A stretch of DNA of 64,000 nucleotides. Source: Streptomyces capitiformicae (lineage in GTDB: Bacteria > Actinomycetota > Actinomycetes > Streptomycetales > Streptomycetaceae). The translations under genes and the position numbers were made by a program. Below, piece by piece: positions 18,175-27,757 of the stretch. The stretch spans positions 1,921,767 to 1,985,766 of the forward strand of contig NZ_CP022161.1 in assembly GCF_002214185.1 (NCBI RefSeq), given 5' to 3'. The notes below the pieces were generated by a model that was not told where the DNA came from, did no database searches, and saw only the letters and a list, made by a program, of their open reading frames with translations. The first letter of the stretch is position 1, and the number at the start of each line of letters is the position of its first letter.

Positions 18175-18990
18175 TCAACCCCCCGCCGTCAGCGCCCGGG
18201 TGATGTACGAGCCCCTCGTGTAGACACCGGGGCTCCCGGCCAGTCCACAGCCGATACCCCAGGACACGACCCCGATCAGCTTCCCCTGGGCGACCAGCGG
18301 CCCACCGCTGTCCCCCTGGCAGGCGTCCCGACCACCGTGCAGCTCTCCCGCACACAGCATGGAGTCGGCCGTGTACGTGCCTTCCGCGCCGCCGGGATAG
18401 GCCTTCCCGCAGAGGGCGTCGGACAGCACGTGTACGGGCGTGGCCCGCAGGCTTTTCGCATAGTCCCCGGCCCCCGTGGTGTCGCCCCAGCCGTAGACCG
18501 CGGCCCCCGTACCGGGCTCGTACGCCGGATCGCCGGCCCCGGCCATCGGGATGACGAAGCTCTGGGGCAGCGGCTCGGCGAGGGTGAGCAGAGCGAAGTC
18601 CCCGGCGTTCGTGTAGGCGTTGTACTCGGGGTTGACCCAGGTTCCGCGCACCGGGATCTCACTGCCCTGGTTCGACTGCAGTTCGGCGCGGCCGACGATG
18701 ACCTTCAGGTCGGGAATCCGTTCCGGAGGCGCCCCCAGGACGTCCTCGGTGAGGCAGTGCGCGGCCGTCAGCACCGTCGAGGGACCCACCACCGCGCCCC
18801 CGCAGAACTGCCCGGCGCGCGTACCCCCGAACCGGTCACGGCTGGACAGCGCCACCGTCCAGGGCGCCTGGGAGATCTCCACGGGATGACCGCCGATGAC
18901 GACGTCCGCCGTCGCGGTCGGGGGTGACGCCAGCGGTATGGCGGCCGTGGTGGCCGCGAGGGCCAGCAGTCGGGCGAACGATCGGCGCAT
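18175..18990 (-). CDS. Secreted trypsin-like serine protease (S1 family)
   Basis: 271 residues with a Sec signal peptide (about 1-28, ending TATA-D) and a mature chymotrypsin-fold protease. The catalytic triad is His78 (TAAHC), Asp131 (NAGDFALL) and Ser228 (GDSGGP). Asp222 in RDACQGDSGG is the residue that gives trypsin-like preference for Arg/Lys. The usual IVGG activation site is VVIGG at about 30-34. Cysteine pairs match S1 disulfides. It is exported by a single-gene unit flanked by terminators. Confidence 0.92.
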   Translation of the reverse strand: MRRSFARLLALAATTAAIPLASPPTATADVVIGGHPVEISQAPWTVALSSRDRFGGTRAGQFCGGAVVGPSTVLTAAHCLTEDVLGAPPERIPDLKVIVGRAELQSNQGSEIPVRGTWVNPEYNAYTNAGDFALLTLAEPLPQSFVIPMAGAGDPAYEPGTGAAVYGWGDTTGAGDYAKSLRATPVHVLSDALCGKAYPGGAEGTYTADSMLCAGELHGGRDACQGDSGGPLVAQGKLIGVVSWGIGCGLAGSPGVYTRGSYITRALTAGG

Positions 18991-19069
18991 GCGCGCTCCT
19001 CACTCCTAGATGTGGATGGCACACCCAGAGTGATTCACGAAACGGGCGCCCGCATGCCGCACACACGCC

Positions 19070-19103
19070 GAAGGCCCGGCTCCTTCGAGGGAACCGGGCC
19101 TTC
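19070..19103 (-). terminator. hrdB terminator hairpin
   Basis: GAAGGCCCGG (19070-19079) pairs with CCGGGCCTTC (19094-19103) around a 14-base loop, 30 bases after the hrdB stop codon. Confidence 0.8.
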
Positions 19104-19133
19104 CAGGTCGACCCGCGGGCCGGGCCTGGGCGA

Positions 19134-20678
19134 CTAGTCGAGGTAGTCGCGCAGGACCTGCGAGCGGGACGGGTGGCGCAGCTTCGACATCGTCTTTGAC
19201 TCGATCTGACGAATGCGCTCACGCGTGACGCCGTACACCTTGCCGATCTCGTCGAGGGTCTTCGGCTGACCGTCGGTGAGACCGAAACGCATGGAGACGA
19301 CGCCCGCCTCGCGCTCGGAGAGCGTGTCGAGGACAGAGTGCAGCTGCTCCTGCAGAAGCGTGAAGCTGACCGCGTCGGCCGGGACGACGGCCTCGGAGTC
19401 CTCGATGAGGTCACCGAACTCGCTGTCGCCGTCCTCGCCCAGCGGGGTGTGCAGGGAGATGGGCTCGCGGCCGTACTTCTGGACCTCGATGACCTTCTCC
19501 GGGGTCATGTCGAGCTCCTTGGCCAGCTCCTCCGGGGTGGGCTCGCGGCCCAGGTCCTGGAGCATCTGACGCTGGACGCGCGCGAGCTTGTTGATGACCT
19601 CGACCATGTGCACCGGGATACGGATGGTGCGGGCCTGGTCGGCCATCGCGCGGGTGATCGCCTGACGGATCCACCAGGTGGCGTACGTGGAGAACTTGTA
19701 GCCCTTGGTGTAGTCGAACTTCTCGACCGCGCGGATCAGACCGAGGTTGCCCTCCTGGATCAGGTCCAGGAAGAGCATGCCGCGGCCGGTGTAGCGCTTG
19801 GCCAGGGAGACCACCAGACGGAGGTTGGCCTCCAGGAGGTGGTTCTTGGCGCGGCGGCCGTCCTCGGCGATGATCTCCAGCTCACGCTTGAGCTTCGGCG
19901 CCAGCTTGTCCGCGTTGGACAGCTTGTCCTCGGCGAAGAGACCCGCCTCGATGCGCTTGGCGAGCTCGACCTCCTGCTCGGCGTTGAGCAGCGGGACCTT
20001 GCCGATCTGCTTGAGGTAGTCCTTGACGGGGTCGGCGGTGGCACCGGCGGCGGCGACCTGCTGGGCGGGCGCGTCGTCCTCGTCCTCGTCGGAGAGCACG
20101 AAACCGGCGCTCTCGGTGCCCTCGGGCTCCTCGCCGGGCTTGCCGCCGGGGGTCTCCTCCAGGACCTCCTCGTCGATCAGCTCGACGTCGTCCTTCTTGG
20201 CGGTGGTTTTCTTGGCCGCCGTCTTCTTGGCGGCGACGGTCTTCTTGGCGGCGACCGCCTTCTTGGCGGGCGCCTTCTTGGCTGCGACCTTCTTGGCGGG
20301 CGCGGCGTCCTCGGCGGAGGCGTCGGCCGTGGGCACCGCGGGGGCGGCGGTGGCGGTGGCCTTCTTGGTGGTCACCGTCTTCGCCGCGACCGTCTTGGTG
20401 GCGGTGCGCTTGGCCGGACTCTTCGCTGCGACGCTCTTTCGGGTGCGCTTGGGCTCCGCGGCACTGACCATCAGCGTCACACCCTCTTCCTCGAGGATCT
20501 GGTTGAGGCTGCGCAGTACGTTCTTCCACTGAGTGGCCGGGATCTGGTCAGCTTCGAAGGCCCGACGCACATCGTCGCCGGCGATCTGCCCCTCAGCCTT
20601 TCCCCGCTCAATGAGCGCCATGACAGAGACGGACTCGGCGATCTCCGGCGGGAGCGTACGGGATGTGCTGGCCGACAC
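19134..20678 (-). CDS. hrdB: Principal RNA polymerase sigma factor HrdB
   Basis: 514-residue group 1 sigma-70 factor that directs housekeeping transcription. It has an N-terminal region 1.1-like segment (about 1-75), then a lysine/alanine repeat stretch (about 80-165, units such as [10 protein letters not shown]) and an acidic linker. Region 1.2 starts near [16 protein letters not shown], region 2 carries [19 protein letters not shown] and [10 protein letters not shown], and region 4.2 has [19 protein letters not shown] for -35 recognition. The GTG start (20676-20678) has GAGAGG 8 bases upstream. A GGGAAT hexamer lies at 20814-20819 on this strand, but I could not find a GTT at SigR spacing. 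Confidence 0.97.
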   Translation of the reverse strand: MSASTSRTLPPEIAESVSVMALIERGKAEGQIAGDDVRRAFEADQIPATQWKNVLRSLNQILEEEGVTLMVSAAEPKRTRKSVAAKSPAKRTATKTVAAKTVTTKKATATAAPAVPTADASAEDAAPAKKVAAKKAPAKKAVAAKKTVAAKKTAAKKTTAKKDDVELIDEEVLEETPGGKPGEEPEGTESAGFVLSDEDEDDAPAQQVAAAGATADPVKDYLKQIGKVPLLNAEQEVELAKRIEAGLFAEDKLSNADKLAPKLKRELEIIAEDGRRAKNHLLEANLRLVVSLAKRYTGRGMLFLDLIQEGNLGLIRAVEKFDYTKGYKFSTYATWWIRQAITRAMADQARTIRIPVHMVEVINKLARVQRQMLQDLGREPTPEELAKELDMTPEKVIEVQKYGREPISLHTPLGEDGDSEFGDLIEDSEAVVPADAVSFTLLQEQLHSVLDTLSEREAGVVSMRFGLTDGQPKTLDEIGKVYGVTRERIRQIESKTMSKLRHPSRSQVLRDYLD

Positions 20679-21314
20679 GAACAACCTCTCGGAACGTTGG
20701 AAAACGGCTTCCGGCCCCGTCCACTGTGGACAGGAGCCGACCACCGGCTTGGGGATGGGCCGACGGTGCGGGCGGGGGCCGGGAAGATGCACAGCGCCGT
20801 GAACGGCGTCCGTATTCCCTCCGCGGCTGTCACCTCTTAGGTCATCGCGCTGCTCCCACTAGCGTTACGCCCAATCTGCGTGGCCCGAGTCACACCCCGT
20901 AAGCACTCAAAAGCGGTCAGATAAGGCCAGAGGTAGTCGATCAAGGCCACGATCGGTACTTGTTCGACGGGTACCCGAGCGATTCCCGAACGAACTCCCC
21001 AATGCGACTCCCCGGTCTCGACGAGGTCTGCCGACCCTCGGGCTCACCGCCCCGTCGGGGATCGCCGACCCCATCGAGCTCACCGCCCCCGGCGAGATTC
21101 GCCGCGGGCCGGTCGGCCCACCGATCCGCGCCGCTCCACCGATCCGCGCCGTCCCACCGATCCGCGCCGTCCCGTCACGCCGCCGGACCCCGCCGAATCC
21201 CGGAAGGATCCGATGGGGTCCGGCGGCACACGGTTCGCCGGTCGAGCGATGCCACCGCAGGCCACCGCAGGACTGACGCTCCAGCCGTGCCGCCCTTGTC
21301 GCGCTGTCGGTGCC
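20679..21314. other. 636-base region upstream of hrdB
   Basis: Contains the hrdB promoter region (not resolved by eye) and, further out, an 18-bp tandem repeat at 21118-21171. Reading frames here show no convincing protein on either strand: the longest is a serine/proline/arginine string driven by the repeats. No gene is called. Confidence 0.6.
21118..21171. repeat. Three tandem copies of an 18-bp repeat
   Basis: CCACCGATCCGCGCCGCT followed by two copies of CCACCGATCCGCGCCGTC. The array lies between the FadR-type regulator stop and the hrdB promoter region; its role is unknown. Confidence 0.85.
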
Positions 21315-22202
21315 TCAGTGCTCGCGCGGCGCGGGCACCACTCGCTCCACCTCGGGGTGGACGGTGAGCAGTTGACGCATGGCTGCCTCGGCCGCCCCTC
21401 CGTCGCCCGCGGCGAGGGCGTCGACGATCCGGGCGTGGTGCGCCAGGGTCGACTCAACCGGCCGGTCACAGCCGGTGGCCGGACCGCCGGAGACCTGCAG
21501 GGCCGCCGAGACGATCCCGGAGAGGTGCTCCAGCATGCGATTGCCGGCGACCTGGATGAGCAGCGAGTGGAACTCGGCGTCCGCCCGCGCGAAGGTCAGC
21601 GAGTCGCCCTGGGCCATGGCGCGCCCCATGAGCTCGACCATGTCGGTGAGACGCTGCTGGATGTCGTCGCGGCCGTGTCCTGCGGCGAGGCGGGCGGCGA
21701 GCGGCTCGATCGTCCAGCGCAGTTCGCTGAGCTCGCGCCGCTGGTCGTCGCGCTGCGGCCCGAAGGCCCGCCACTCGATGATGTCCGGGTCGAGCAGATT
21801 CCAGTCGCTGACCGGTCGTACGCGGGTCCCGACGTTCGGCCGGGCGCTGACCAGTCCCTTCGCCTCCAGGACACGCAGGGATTCACGGACGACGGTGCGG
21901 GAGACCTCGAAACGCTGGCCGATCTCCTCCGGGACGAGGGGGCGATCCGCGCCAAGATCGCCGGAGACGATCATCTGGCCCAGCTGCTGGACGAGTTGGC
22001 CGTGCAGTCCGCGGCCGCGGCTCCCGGCGGCGCGTCGGCCCACGCGCCCCAGCTCGGGGTCCGCGGTGTCCCAGGCGGGGACGCCGACGCGGTCCATGCC
22101 CGGGGGTTCGGCGTACGGGTAGCGGTCGAGTTCGCCCGGTCCTGCGAGGCCGGAGTCGGCGGAGCGGGCGGCGGTCATCATGGTGTGCGCAAGGGTACTC
22201 AC
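21315..22202 (-). CDS. FadR/GntR-family transcriptional regulator
   Basis: 295 residues. The N-terminal 70 residues are a poorly ordered extension. A winged helix-turn-helix follows (GLHGQLVQQLGQMIVSGDLG ... VSRTVVRESLRVLEAKGLV), then the all-helical FCD effector domain (about 150-290) with RADAEFHSLLIQVAGN and the C-terminal STLAHHARIVDAL helix, which carry metal-binding residues. Regulators with FCD domains answer to small carboxylates or sugar acids. The GTG start (22200-22202) has AAAGGA just upstream. No metabolic operon is adjacent, so its targets are not evident. Confidence 0.9.
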   Translation of the reverse strand: MSTLAHTMMTAARSADSGLAGPGELDRYPYAEPPGMDRVGVPAWDTADPELGRVGRRAAGSRGRGLHGQLVQQLGQMIVSGDLGADRPLVPEEIGQRFEVSRTVVRESLRVLEAKGLVSARPNVGTRVRPVSDWNLLDPDIIEWRAFGPQRDDQRRELSELRWTIEPLAARLAAGHGRDDIQQRLTDMVELMGRAMAQGDSLTFARADAEFHSLLIQVAGNRMLEHLSGIVSAALQVSGGPATGCDRPVESTLAHHARIVDALAAGDGGAAEAAMRQLLTVHPEVERVVPAPREH

Positions 22203-22385
22203 GCATCCTTTGTCGGCTGCGTTCTCAACTCCCTTGAGGTCTTTGGTGAAAAGCACACGAAAGGGTGATCGCTCACCCCGTCGCAATTGACGCCTTATCG
22301 GAAAGAAATGCGCGCTCAACGGGGATTTGCGCGCATTGCGGCAGCGGAAGAGCACGGAGGGTGAGCACGACAGGATGTGGATGCC

Positions 22386-24488
22386 TCATCCCCGAACCCC
22401 GCTGCGCAGAGTCGTGAGCAGGTAAGCGCCGAGCAGGGTCGTCAGCGACAACAACAGCGCGCCACCCACGGGTTGGGCGATCACGCCGGCCAGAGCCTCC
22501 ACATAGCGCTCTCCGCCGAAGGGCCACGGCATCAGTACGAGCTCACGCAGCCGCATCGGAAAGCCGACCGCGCTTCGCACCGTCGGCCCCTCCAGCACCT
22601 TCTGCAACAGGGGTACGACAAGGAGTGGCACGGCGACGACCGCCGCGAGCCCGGCGGACGTGGAACGGAAGACCCCCGCCGCCAGCACTCCCGCCCAGGC
22701 GCACCCCACCACGAGGCCGCTCCAACTGGCGCCGAGCGACAGCCAGTCGGCGGGGAGCGAGATGAGTTCTCGTCCGTAGACGAGATAGAGCACTTCGAGG
22801 TCGCAGCCCACGGTGAGGAAGGCCAGCAGCAGCCCAGTGACCGCGGCCACCAGGAGTTTCGCGACCAGCAGCCCCAGCCGACGGGGGACGGTGCCGCGGT
22901 CCGCGGCCAGGGCGGGGTGGCGGAACTCGTCACCGAAGGCGACCGCGCCGAGCAGTCCGGCGCCGATGGCGGCGGGCGGCAGCGGCAGTTCCCGCGGCCA
23001 CGCGGCCAGCAGCCGCGGCTGCGGAGTGTGCCCGACCCGGGCCAGGACTACGGACGTGAGGGCGGAGGTGACCAGTACTGCGGCGGCGGTGACGTATCCG
23101 GTGCCCACGCCAGTCGCGCGGCGAAGTTCGTAGCGCAGCGGACGCAGGGGATTCCGGGCCGGGCGGACTTTGATGGGCGGCGGGAGCGGGGGCAGGGGGT
23201 CCGGGTCGGACGACTGGGCCGGGGGCGACGCGGGAGGATCGTGCGGCGCGGGGTTTGCGGGGTCGGCGTGAGGTGCGGAGTTGACGTCCGTTTCGTCGGA
23301 GGTGGGTGTCCGCGGACCGGCCGCCGTTTCCTGAGACCCTCCATGCCCGTCCGGGTCTTCCGGGCCTTCCGGGTCTTCCGGGCCTTCCGGGCCTTCGGGG
23401 CCTTCCGGGTCTTCGGGCTCTTCGGGCTCTTCGGGCTCTTCGGGCTCTTCGGGCTCTTCAACGAGCGCCGGCTGTTCCTCGACCGGCCGCCGAGCCTCAT
23501 GGACCGAACCGTCGGGGCTCTCGCCCTGCGCGGGGGGCCCTTCGCCGGTCGACGGCGACGGCAGTGTCGGTGTGGGCGCGCGGTCTGAGGACAGCGGCGT
23601 CGGCGTCGGCGTCGGCCCCATGTCCCCGGTCTCGTCGGCGAGTTGGTGTACGAGGACGCCGTGCCGGAAGGCGGTCTCGCCGATCTCGGCGCAGGTACTG
23701 CCGTAGACCGACAGCCGGTTGCCGCCCTCTCGCACAATCTCCACGGAACGCCGTGCGGTCCTGGCCTCCTTGGTGAGCAGCGCGCCCAAGCGGGCGGCAT
23801 GCGGGGTGCGGACGGCGACGCGGGGGCGGAGCCTGGTGCGGGAGAACTCGGCGACGTCCTGGTCGGCGATGAGTCTGCCCTGTTCGAGGGTGAGGACCTG
23901 GTCGGCGGTCCGCGCGGCCTCCTTGGGGTCGCGGGTGGCGAACAGGACCGTGCCGCCTTGGTTGGCGTGTGCCCGCATGATCCCGTGCAACCAGCGGCTC
24001 TCGCGGACGGACAACGCGGCGGCAGGGTCGTCGAGGACGAGGGTGTGCGGGGCGGACAACAGGGCGCACGCCAGGCCGAGGCGGCGGTCCATGCCCCGCG
24101 AGAGCGTGCCCAGCCGCACATCACGCAGGCTGACCAGGCCCACGACCTCCAGGACTTCGTCGGCGCGCCGCACGGGCAGCCCCACGGCGGCGCAGAGCAT
24201 GCGCAGATGACCGCGGACCGTGCGGGCCGGGTGGCCGGGCACGTCGCCGAGCAGCACGCCGACTTCCCGCGCGGGATGAGCGATGCGATGCAGGGGGCGG
24301 CCTCTGAAGTAGGCGATTCCGCGGCCCTTTTGGAGTTCGAGCATGAGCTTCAGCGCTGTGGTCTTGCCCGCACCCGGGGTGCCGAGGAGTGCGGTGACGC
24401 GGCCGGAATGGGCCTCGAAGGACACGTCGTCGACGGCGGGCCGAAGCTCCTTGCGGGGGATGCTGGTCAATCCGATGGCCTGGATCAC
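22386..24488 (-). CDS. ABC transporter: fused ATPase and permease with degenerate catalytic motifs
   Basis: About 700 residues. The N-terminal ATPase domain (1-225) has a good Walker A (GTPGAGKTT), but the signature reads LSRGMDRRL instead of LSGGQ, Walker B is LVLDDP with Asp for the catalytic Glu, and the switch region is FATRDP without the usual His. A linker of about 170 residues is low in complexity: EEP repeats, then PEG/PED repeats. The C-terminal half (about 450-700) holds six hydrophobic segments like an ABC-2 permease. GTG 24488 is preferred because the N-terminus IQAIGLTSI fits the fold; a TTG three codons earlier is possible. The substrate is unknown. Confidence 0.8.
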   Translation of the reverse strand: MIQAIGLTSIPRKELRPAVDDVSFEAHSGRVTALLGTPGAGKTTALKLMLELQKGRGIAYFRGRPLHRIAHPAREVGVLLGDVPGHPARTVRGHLRMLCAAVGLPVRRADEVLEVVGLVSLRDVRLGTLSRGMDRRLGLACALLSAPHTLVLDDPAAALSVRESRWLHGIMRAHANQGGTVLFATRDPKEAARTADQVLTLEQGRLIADQDVAEFSRTRLRPRVAVRTPHAARLGALLTKEARTARRSVEIVREGGNRLSVYGSTCAEIGETAFRHGVLVHQLADETGDMGPTPTPTPLSSDRAPTPTLPSPSTGEGPPAQGESPDGSVHEARRPVEEQPALVEEPEEPEEPEEPEEPEDPEGPEGPEGPEDPEGPEDPDGHGGSQETAAGPRTPTSDETDVNSAPHADPANPAPHDPPASPPAQSSDPDPLPPLPPPIKVRPARNPLRPLRYELRRATGVGTGYVTAAAVLVTSALTSVVLARVGHTPQPRLLAAWPRELPLPPAAIGAGLLGAVAFGDEFRHPALAADRGTVPRRLGLLVAKLLVAAVTGLLLAFLTVGCDLEVLYLVYGRELISLPADWLSLGASWSGLVVGCAWAGVLAAGVFRSTSAGLAAVVAVPLLVVPLLQKVLEGPTVRSAVGFPMRLRELVLMPWPFGGERYVEALAGVIAQPVGGALLLSLTTLLGAYLLTTLRSGVRG
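23340..23462 (-). repeat. Short in-frame repeats in the ABC fusion linker
   Basis: A run of 9-bp units (forward-strand GGGCTCTTC and TTCCGGGCC variants) that encode Glu-Glu-Pro and Pro-Glu-Gly/Asp triplets. Units are whole codon multiples, so copy-number change would alter only linker length. Confidence 0.8.
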
Positions 24489-24635
24489 CCACAGCAAGAT
24501 AGCGCGGTATGTCCGTTTTTCCGGGCACCTCGGAGCTTACTTCGCAGGCGGCCTCGCAGCCTCCGGGCACGGCATCGGGTCGCGGTCGGCGTACGACTCG
24601 GATTCATGTCCACCGCGCGTGCCGACTCTGCGGCG

Positions 24636-25394
24636 TCAGACCTCGGGGCGCAGCATCGGCGGGTTGAGCAGAGTGGCGCCGCCGGCGCGGAAGAGCTGGG
24701 CAGGGCGGCCGCCCTGCCGCGTGGTGGTGCCGCCGGTGGGCACCAGGAAGCCGGGGGTGCCCGTCACCTTGCGGTGGAAGTTGCGCGGGTCCAGCGCCAC
24801 GCCCCACACCGCCTCGTAGACGCGGCGCAGCTCGCCGACGGTGAACTCCGGCGGGCAGAAGGCCGTCGCCAACGACGAGTACTCGATCTTGGAGCGGGCG
24901 CGCTCCACGCCGTCCGCGAGGATCTGCGCGTGGTCGAAGGCCAGCGGCGCCACCGGTTCACCGTCCCGTCCGTAGCCCCCCTGTGCCAGCAACTCCTCCA
25001 CGGGGGCCCAGCGTGCGCTGTTGGCGTCGCCACCGGGACGCGGCGCAGGCAGGTCGGGGGCGAGCGCGAGGTGGGCGACGCTGACGACCCTCATCCGCGG
25101 GTCGCGCTTCGGGTCACCGTAGGTCGCCAGCTGCTCCAGGTGAGCGCCGTTGTCCTGAGCGGGGGCGGACGGGTCGTGGGCGGTCAGCCCGGTCTCCTCG
25201 GACAGCTCCCGCGCCGCGGCCTGCGCCAGGTCCTCGTCAGCCCGTACGAAGCCGCCGGGCAACGCCCACCGCCCCTGGAACGGCTGTTCGCCCCGCCGTA
25301 CCGTCAGCGCGCAGAGCGCGTGGCGGCGGACGGTCAGCACGACCAGGTCCACGGTGACAGCGAAGGGCGGGTAGGCCGACGGGTCGTAGGGCAT
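24636..25394 (-). CDS. NrtR-like NUDIX domain protein with C-terminal winged helix
   Basis: 252 residues. A NUDIX hydrolase domain (about 10-150) contains the Nudix box from Gly48 to Leu70, with REL-SEETG at 62-69. A C-terminal winged-helix segment follows (about 165-252, EFTVGELRRVYEAVWGVALD). This is the layout of NrtR-type regulators, which sense ADP-ribose or a similar nucleotide and repress NAD-related genes, although some relatives are enzymes. The chosen ATG (25392-25394) follows TATGAT by six bases, so the mRNA may be leaderless; an in-frame start 36 codons earlier would run through the promoter-like element and is less likely. Confidence 0.85.
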   Translation of the reverse strand: MPYDPSAYPPFAVTVDLVVLTVRRHALCALTVRRGEQPFQGRWALPGGFVRADEDLAQAAARELSEETGLTAHDPSAPAQDNGAHLEQLATYGDPKRDPRMRVVSVAHLALAPDLPAPRPGGDANSARWAPVEELLAQGGYGRDGEPVAPLAFDHAQILADGVERARSKIEYSSLATAFCPPEFTVGELRRVYEAVWGVALDPRNFHRKVTGTPGFLVPTGGTTTRQGGRPAQLFRAGGATLLNPPMLRPEV

Positions 25395-25400
25395 GCCGCG

Positions 25401-25422
25401 ATCATAGTCGTCTGCCTGACGA
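25401..25422 (-). promoter_or_regulatory. Candidate -10 element and palindromic operator of the NUDIX gene
   Basis: On the minus strand, TATGAT (forward 25401-25406) stands six bases before the ATG. Immediately upstream is the inverted repeat TCGTC-N5-GACGA (forward 25408-25422), exactly where a spacer between -35 and -10 would lie. A repressor bound there would shut the promoter, consistent with self-control by an NrtR-like protein. Both elements were found by eye. Confidence 0.4.
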
Positions 25423-25546
25423 TAAACGCTCCCTTCGCCGATCGCTTCACCACTTGATCCACTTCTGTCGGATACGGGGCTCATGATCTTGTCGCCGGTC
25501 ACCAGATGTCGGTACCCGTGATCGTCCGATCACACGTCACGCCGGT

Positions 25547-27757
25547 TCACACTCCCAACTGCAGGCCGTCAGCCGCCTCCTCGACCATGGCGAGCCCCAG
25601 TCTGCTGACGCGTATGGCGAAGGGGGAACCCGCCACCCGCAGTCCCGTCAGGCCGATCTCCCCCAGCGGCGCACTGCGCACCGGGCGCAGCGTCACCGTG
25701 CCGGCCGGGGCGTCGGGACGGATTCCGACGAGGGTGGTGAGCAGAAGCACGCCCGAGGCGGCCGCCGTCGCGGCCGGTCTGCAGGCCGCGGGATGGGGCA
25801 GCGGAGCACCACCTGCCATCCGCTGCTCCCCCGCGTACATCTCCGGCAGCCGGTGGCCGAAGCTCTCGGCCGCCGCCAGCACTCCCCGCAGCAGCGAGCT
25901 CGCCTCCTTCTCGTAACCCGCGGCGGCCAGCCCCGAGACCGCGATCGCCGTCTCCTGCACGCGCACGGCGCCGCTGCGATGGCCGAACGGGTTGTACGCC
26001 GCCTCCTTCACGCCCAGCGTCCGCAGCCCCCATCCCGAGTCCATGGCGGGTCCGCCGAGCAGCCGCGCGAGTTGCTCGGTCTGCACCTTGTCGAGCAGGC
26101 CGGGGGCCTGGTCACCCGCGCCGAGCAGCCCCGTGTCGAGGAGGTGGGCGGTGCCTGCGCCCAGGTGCGGCACGAGACGCCCGCCGGGCTTACGGGCAGC
26201 CGCGGGTCTGCCACCACCCCGGTCCTCGAGCCAGAAGTCCGCCCGGAACCGGGTCCGCAGCTCTCTCGCCCACTCCCTCAGCTCCGTCCCGCCGGGCCGT
26301 CCGTACGTGTCGAGGAGGTCGGCGCCCAACAGCGCGGCCCGGTGGGCATACGCCTGGGTCTCGCAGCGCAAGGGCCCGCCGGGGCGCGGGTCGGGCAGGT
26401 ACATCCCGTCTCCGACGGCGGCCCGCAGCCACCGCAGGCAGCGCTCGGCTGCGGGCAGCAGTTCCTCGGTCTCCTGCTCGGGAAGCCCCCAGCGCCGGGC
26501 CTCCGCGAGGAGCACGGGGAACAGGAGCGTCGCCTCGGTGCCGGTGCAGACCGGCGGCAGATGAGGGCCCGCGTCCCGCCGTGGGCCGGGGATCATTCCG
26601 GACCGGGTCTCCGGGCCCTCGAGTTGGGCGCGGGCCAGGGTACGCAGGGTGCCCGCGGCGAGCCGGGTGCCGAGCGGCAGGGTCATCCGGGCGGCGATCA
26701 GCGCGTCGGCCGGGGCCATGCCGCAGCGCCAGGGTGCTCCGGCCGCGAGGTGGGTGTCGGACGGGTTCGCGGGGTCGCGCAGCAGCAGGGCTTCCAGGTC
26801 CTCCAGGCAGGTGTGCAACAGCGCCCGGACCCCGGGGTCGTCCCCTGCGGCCTCTGTCTGGGCGAGAGGGCTGGTGGCGCCCCGGCTCACCGGTCTGATG
26901 GGTCCCGCGCCGTCCGGCCGTACACGCAGTTCCACGCTCCGGGTGCCGCCGGGCGGGAGTTCCAACTCCCAGCGCAGCAGTCCCGCGGAAGCCAGGGCAT
27001 CGGAGGGCGGGGGGTTGGCGGTGACGGTCGAATGCCCGGTGGCGCAGGACCAGCGCAGGCCGGAGTCGTGGACGCTGGCGGGCAGTTCCGGCCCGGCGCT
27101 GCCGGAGGCGACGGCGCCCAGTTCCGCGAGGTCCGTGCCCAGGGACACCTCGACGGGCAGGCGCAGCGAGCGGCGGGCGGTGCTGTGCAGGGTGATCCGC
27201 TCGGTGCCGTCCGCGTAACGCGTGCGCTCCACCACGACGTCCGGGTCCGGCCCTGCGTCGGCGGAGATGCGCAGCGTGCCCATGAACCGAGCCCGGTCGG
27301 CCGTGACCATCCGTGCCTGCACGGCGAGCGGCTCCCGGCCCGCCACTCGAACCTGACAGCGGGCGAGCACACGCCGCCCTGCGCGGTAGAAGCCCTCCAT
27401 CCCGCTCCCGGTCAGCTGGCCCTGTTCGGTGGAGATCGCAAGGCCCGGCAGTGCGACGCAGATCAGCGCGGTGTGGGCCGGCGGCAGCTCCGTGGGGCGC
27501 CGCGGGGCGGGCGGCGGTGCCTGGGGGGTTGCCGGGCTTCCCGCGCCTGTGAGGGGTTGCGCCGGCAGGTTGCCCGTGCCGGGCAGGGCAGACATCGAGG
27601 CGCCCAAACGCGAGGCCGTGGCACGGGGCGAGGGGCTGCGGATGTCCTTACGCGAAGCGCTACAGCTGTCCTCATCCCGCGCACGGGCGGAGGGCTGGGT
27701 TGGCGTGCGGAGGGACGGGACGTCGTCGTAGGCGTCGGGCATGGAGGACCGGGGCAT
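25547..27757 (-). CDS. Glycogen-debranching-like protein (GDE N-terminal plus six-hairpin domain)
   Basis: About 736 residues. After a low-complexity N-terminus of about 90 residues comes the debranching-enzyme N-terminal beta domain (from about ALICVALPGL to residue 320). The alpha/alpha toroid like that of GH63/amylo-glucosidases follows (about 330-690), with APWRCGMAPADALIAARM, PPVCTGTEATLLFP and YNPFGHRSGAVRVQETAIA. It probably acts on alpha-glucans, but the exact activity cannot be read from sequence. The start is uncertain: ATG 27755-27757 has AGAAGAAG upstream, ATG 27740-27742 is five codons later, and the MSALPG start further on would give a shorter N-terminus. Alone in its unit. Confidence 0.82.
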   Translation of the reverse strand: MPRSSMPDAYDDVPSLRTPTQPSARARDEDSCSASRKDIRSPSPRATASRLGASMSALPGTGNLPAQPLTGAGSPATPQAPPPAPRRPTELPPAHTALICVALPGLAISTEQGQLTGSGMEGFYRAGRRVLARCQVRVAGREPLAVQARMVTADRARFMGTLRISADAGPDPDVVVERTRYADGTERITLHSTARRSLRLPVEVSLGTDLAELGAVASGSAGPELPASVHDSGLRWSCATGHSTVTANPPPSDALASAGLLRWELELPPGGTRSVELRVRPDGAGPIRPVSRGATSPLAQTEAAGDDPGVRALLHTCLEDLEALLLRDPANPSDTHLAAGAPWRCGMAPADALIAARMTLPLGTRLAAGTLRTLARAQLEGPETRSGMIPGPRRDAGPHLPPVCTGTEATLLFPVLLAEARRWGLPEQETEELLPAAERCLRWLRAAVGDGMYLPDPRPGGPLRCETQAYAHRAALLGADLLDTYGRPGGTELREWARELRTRFRADFWLEDRGGGRPAAARKPGGRLVPHLGAGTAHLLDTGLLGAGDQAPGLLDKVQTEQLARLLGGPAMDSGWGLRTLGVKEAAYNPFGHRSGAVRVQETAIAVSGLAAAGYEKEASSLLRGVLAAAESFGHRLPEMYAGEQRMAGGAPLPHPAACRPAATAAASGVLLLTTLVGIRPDAPAGTVTLRPVRSAPLGEIGLTGLRVAGSPFAIRVSRLGLAMVEEAADGLQLGV

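Noticed and set aside
20792..20820. SigR-type promoter for hrdB (GGGAAT at 20814-20819)
   Set aside because: The GTT -10 element is not found at 18 or 19 bases; GCT or CTG stands there. A SigR promoter is known for hrdB in Streptomyces, but this sequence does not show one clearly.
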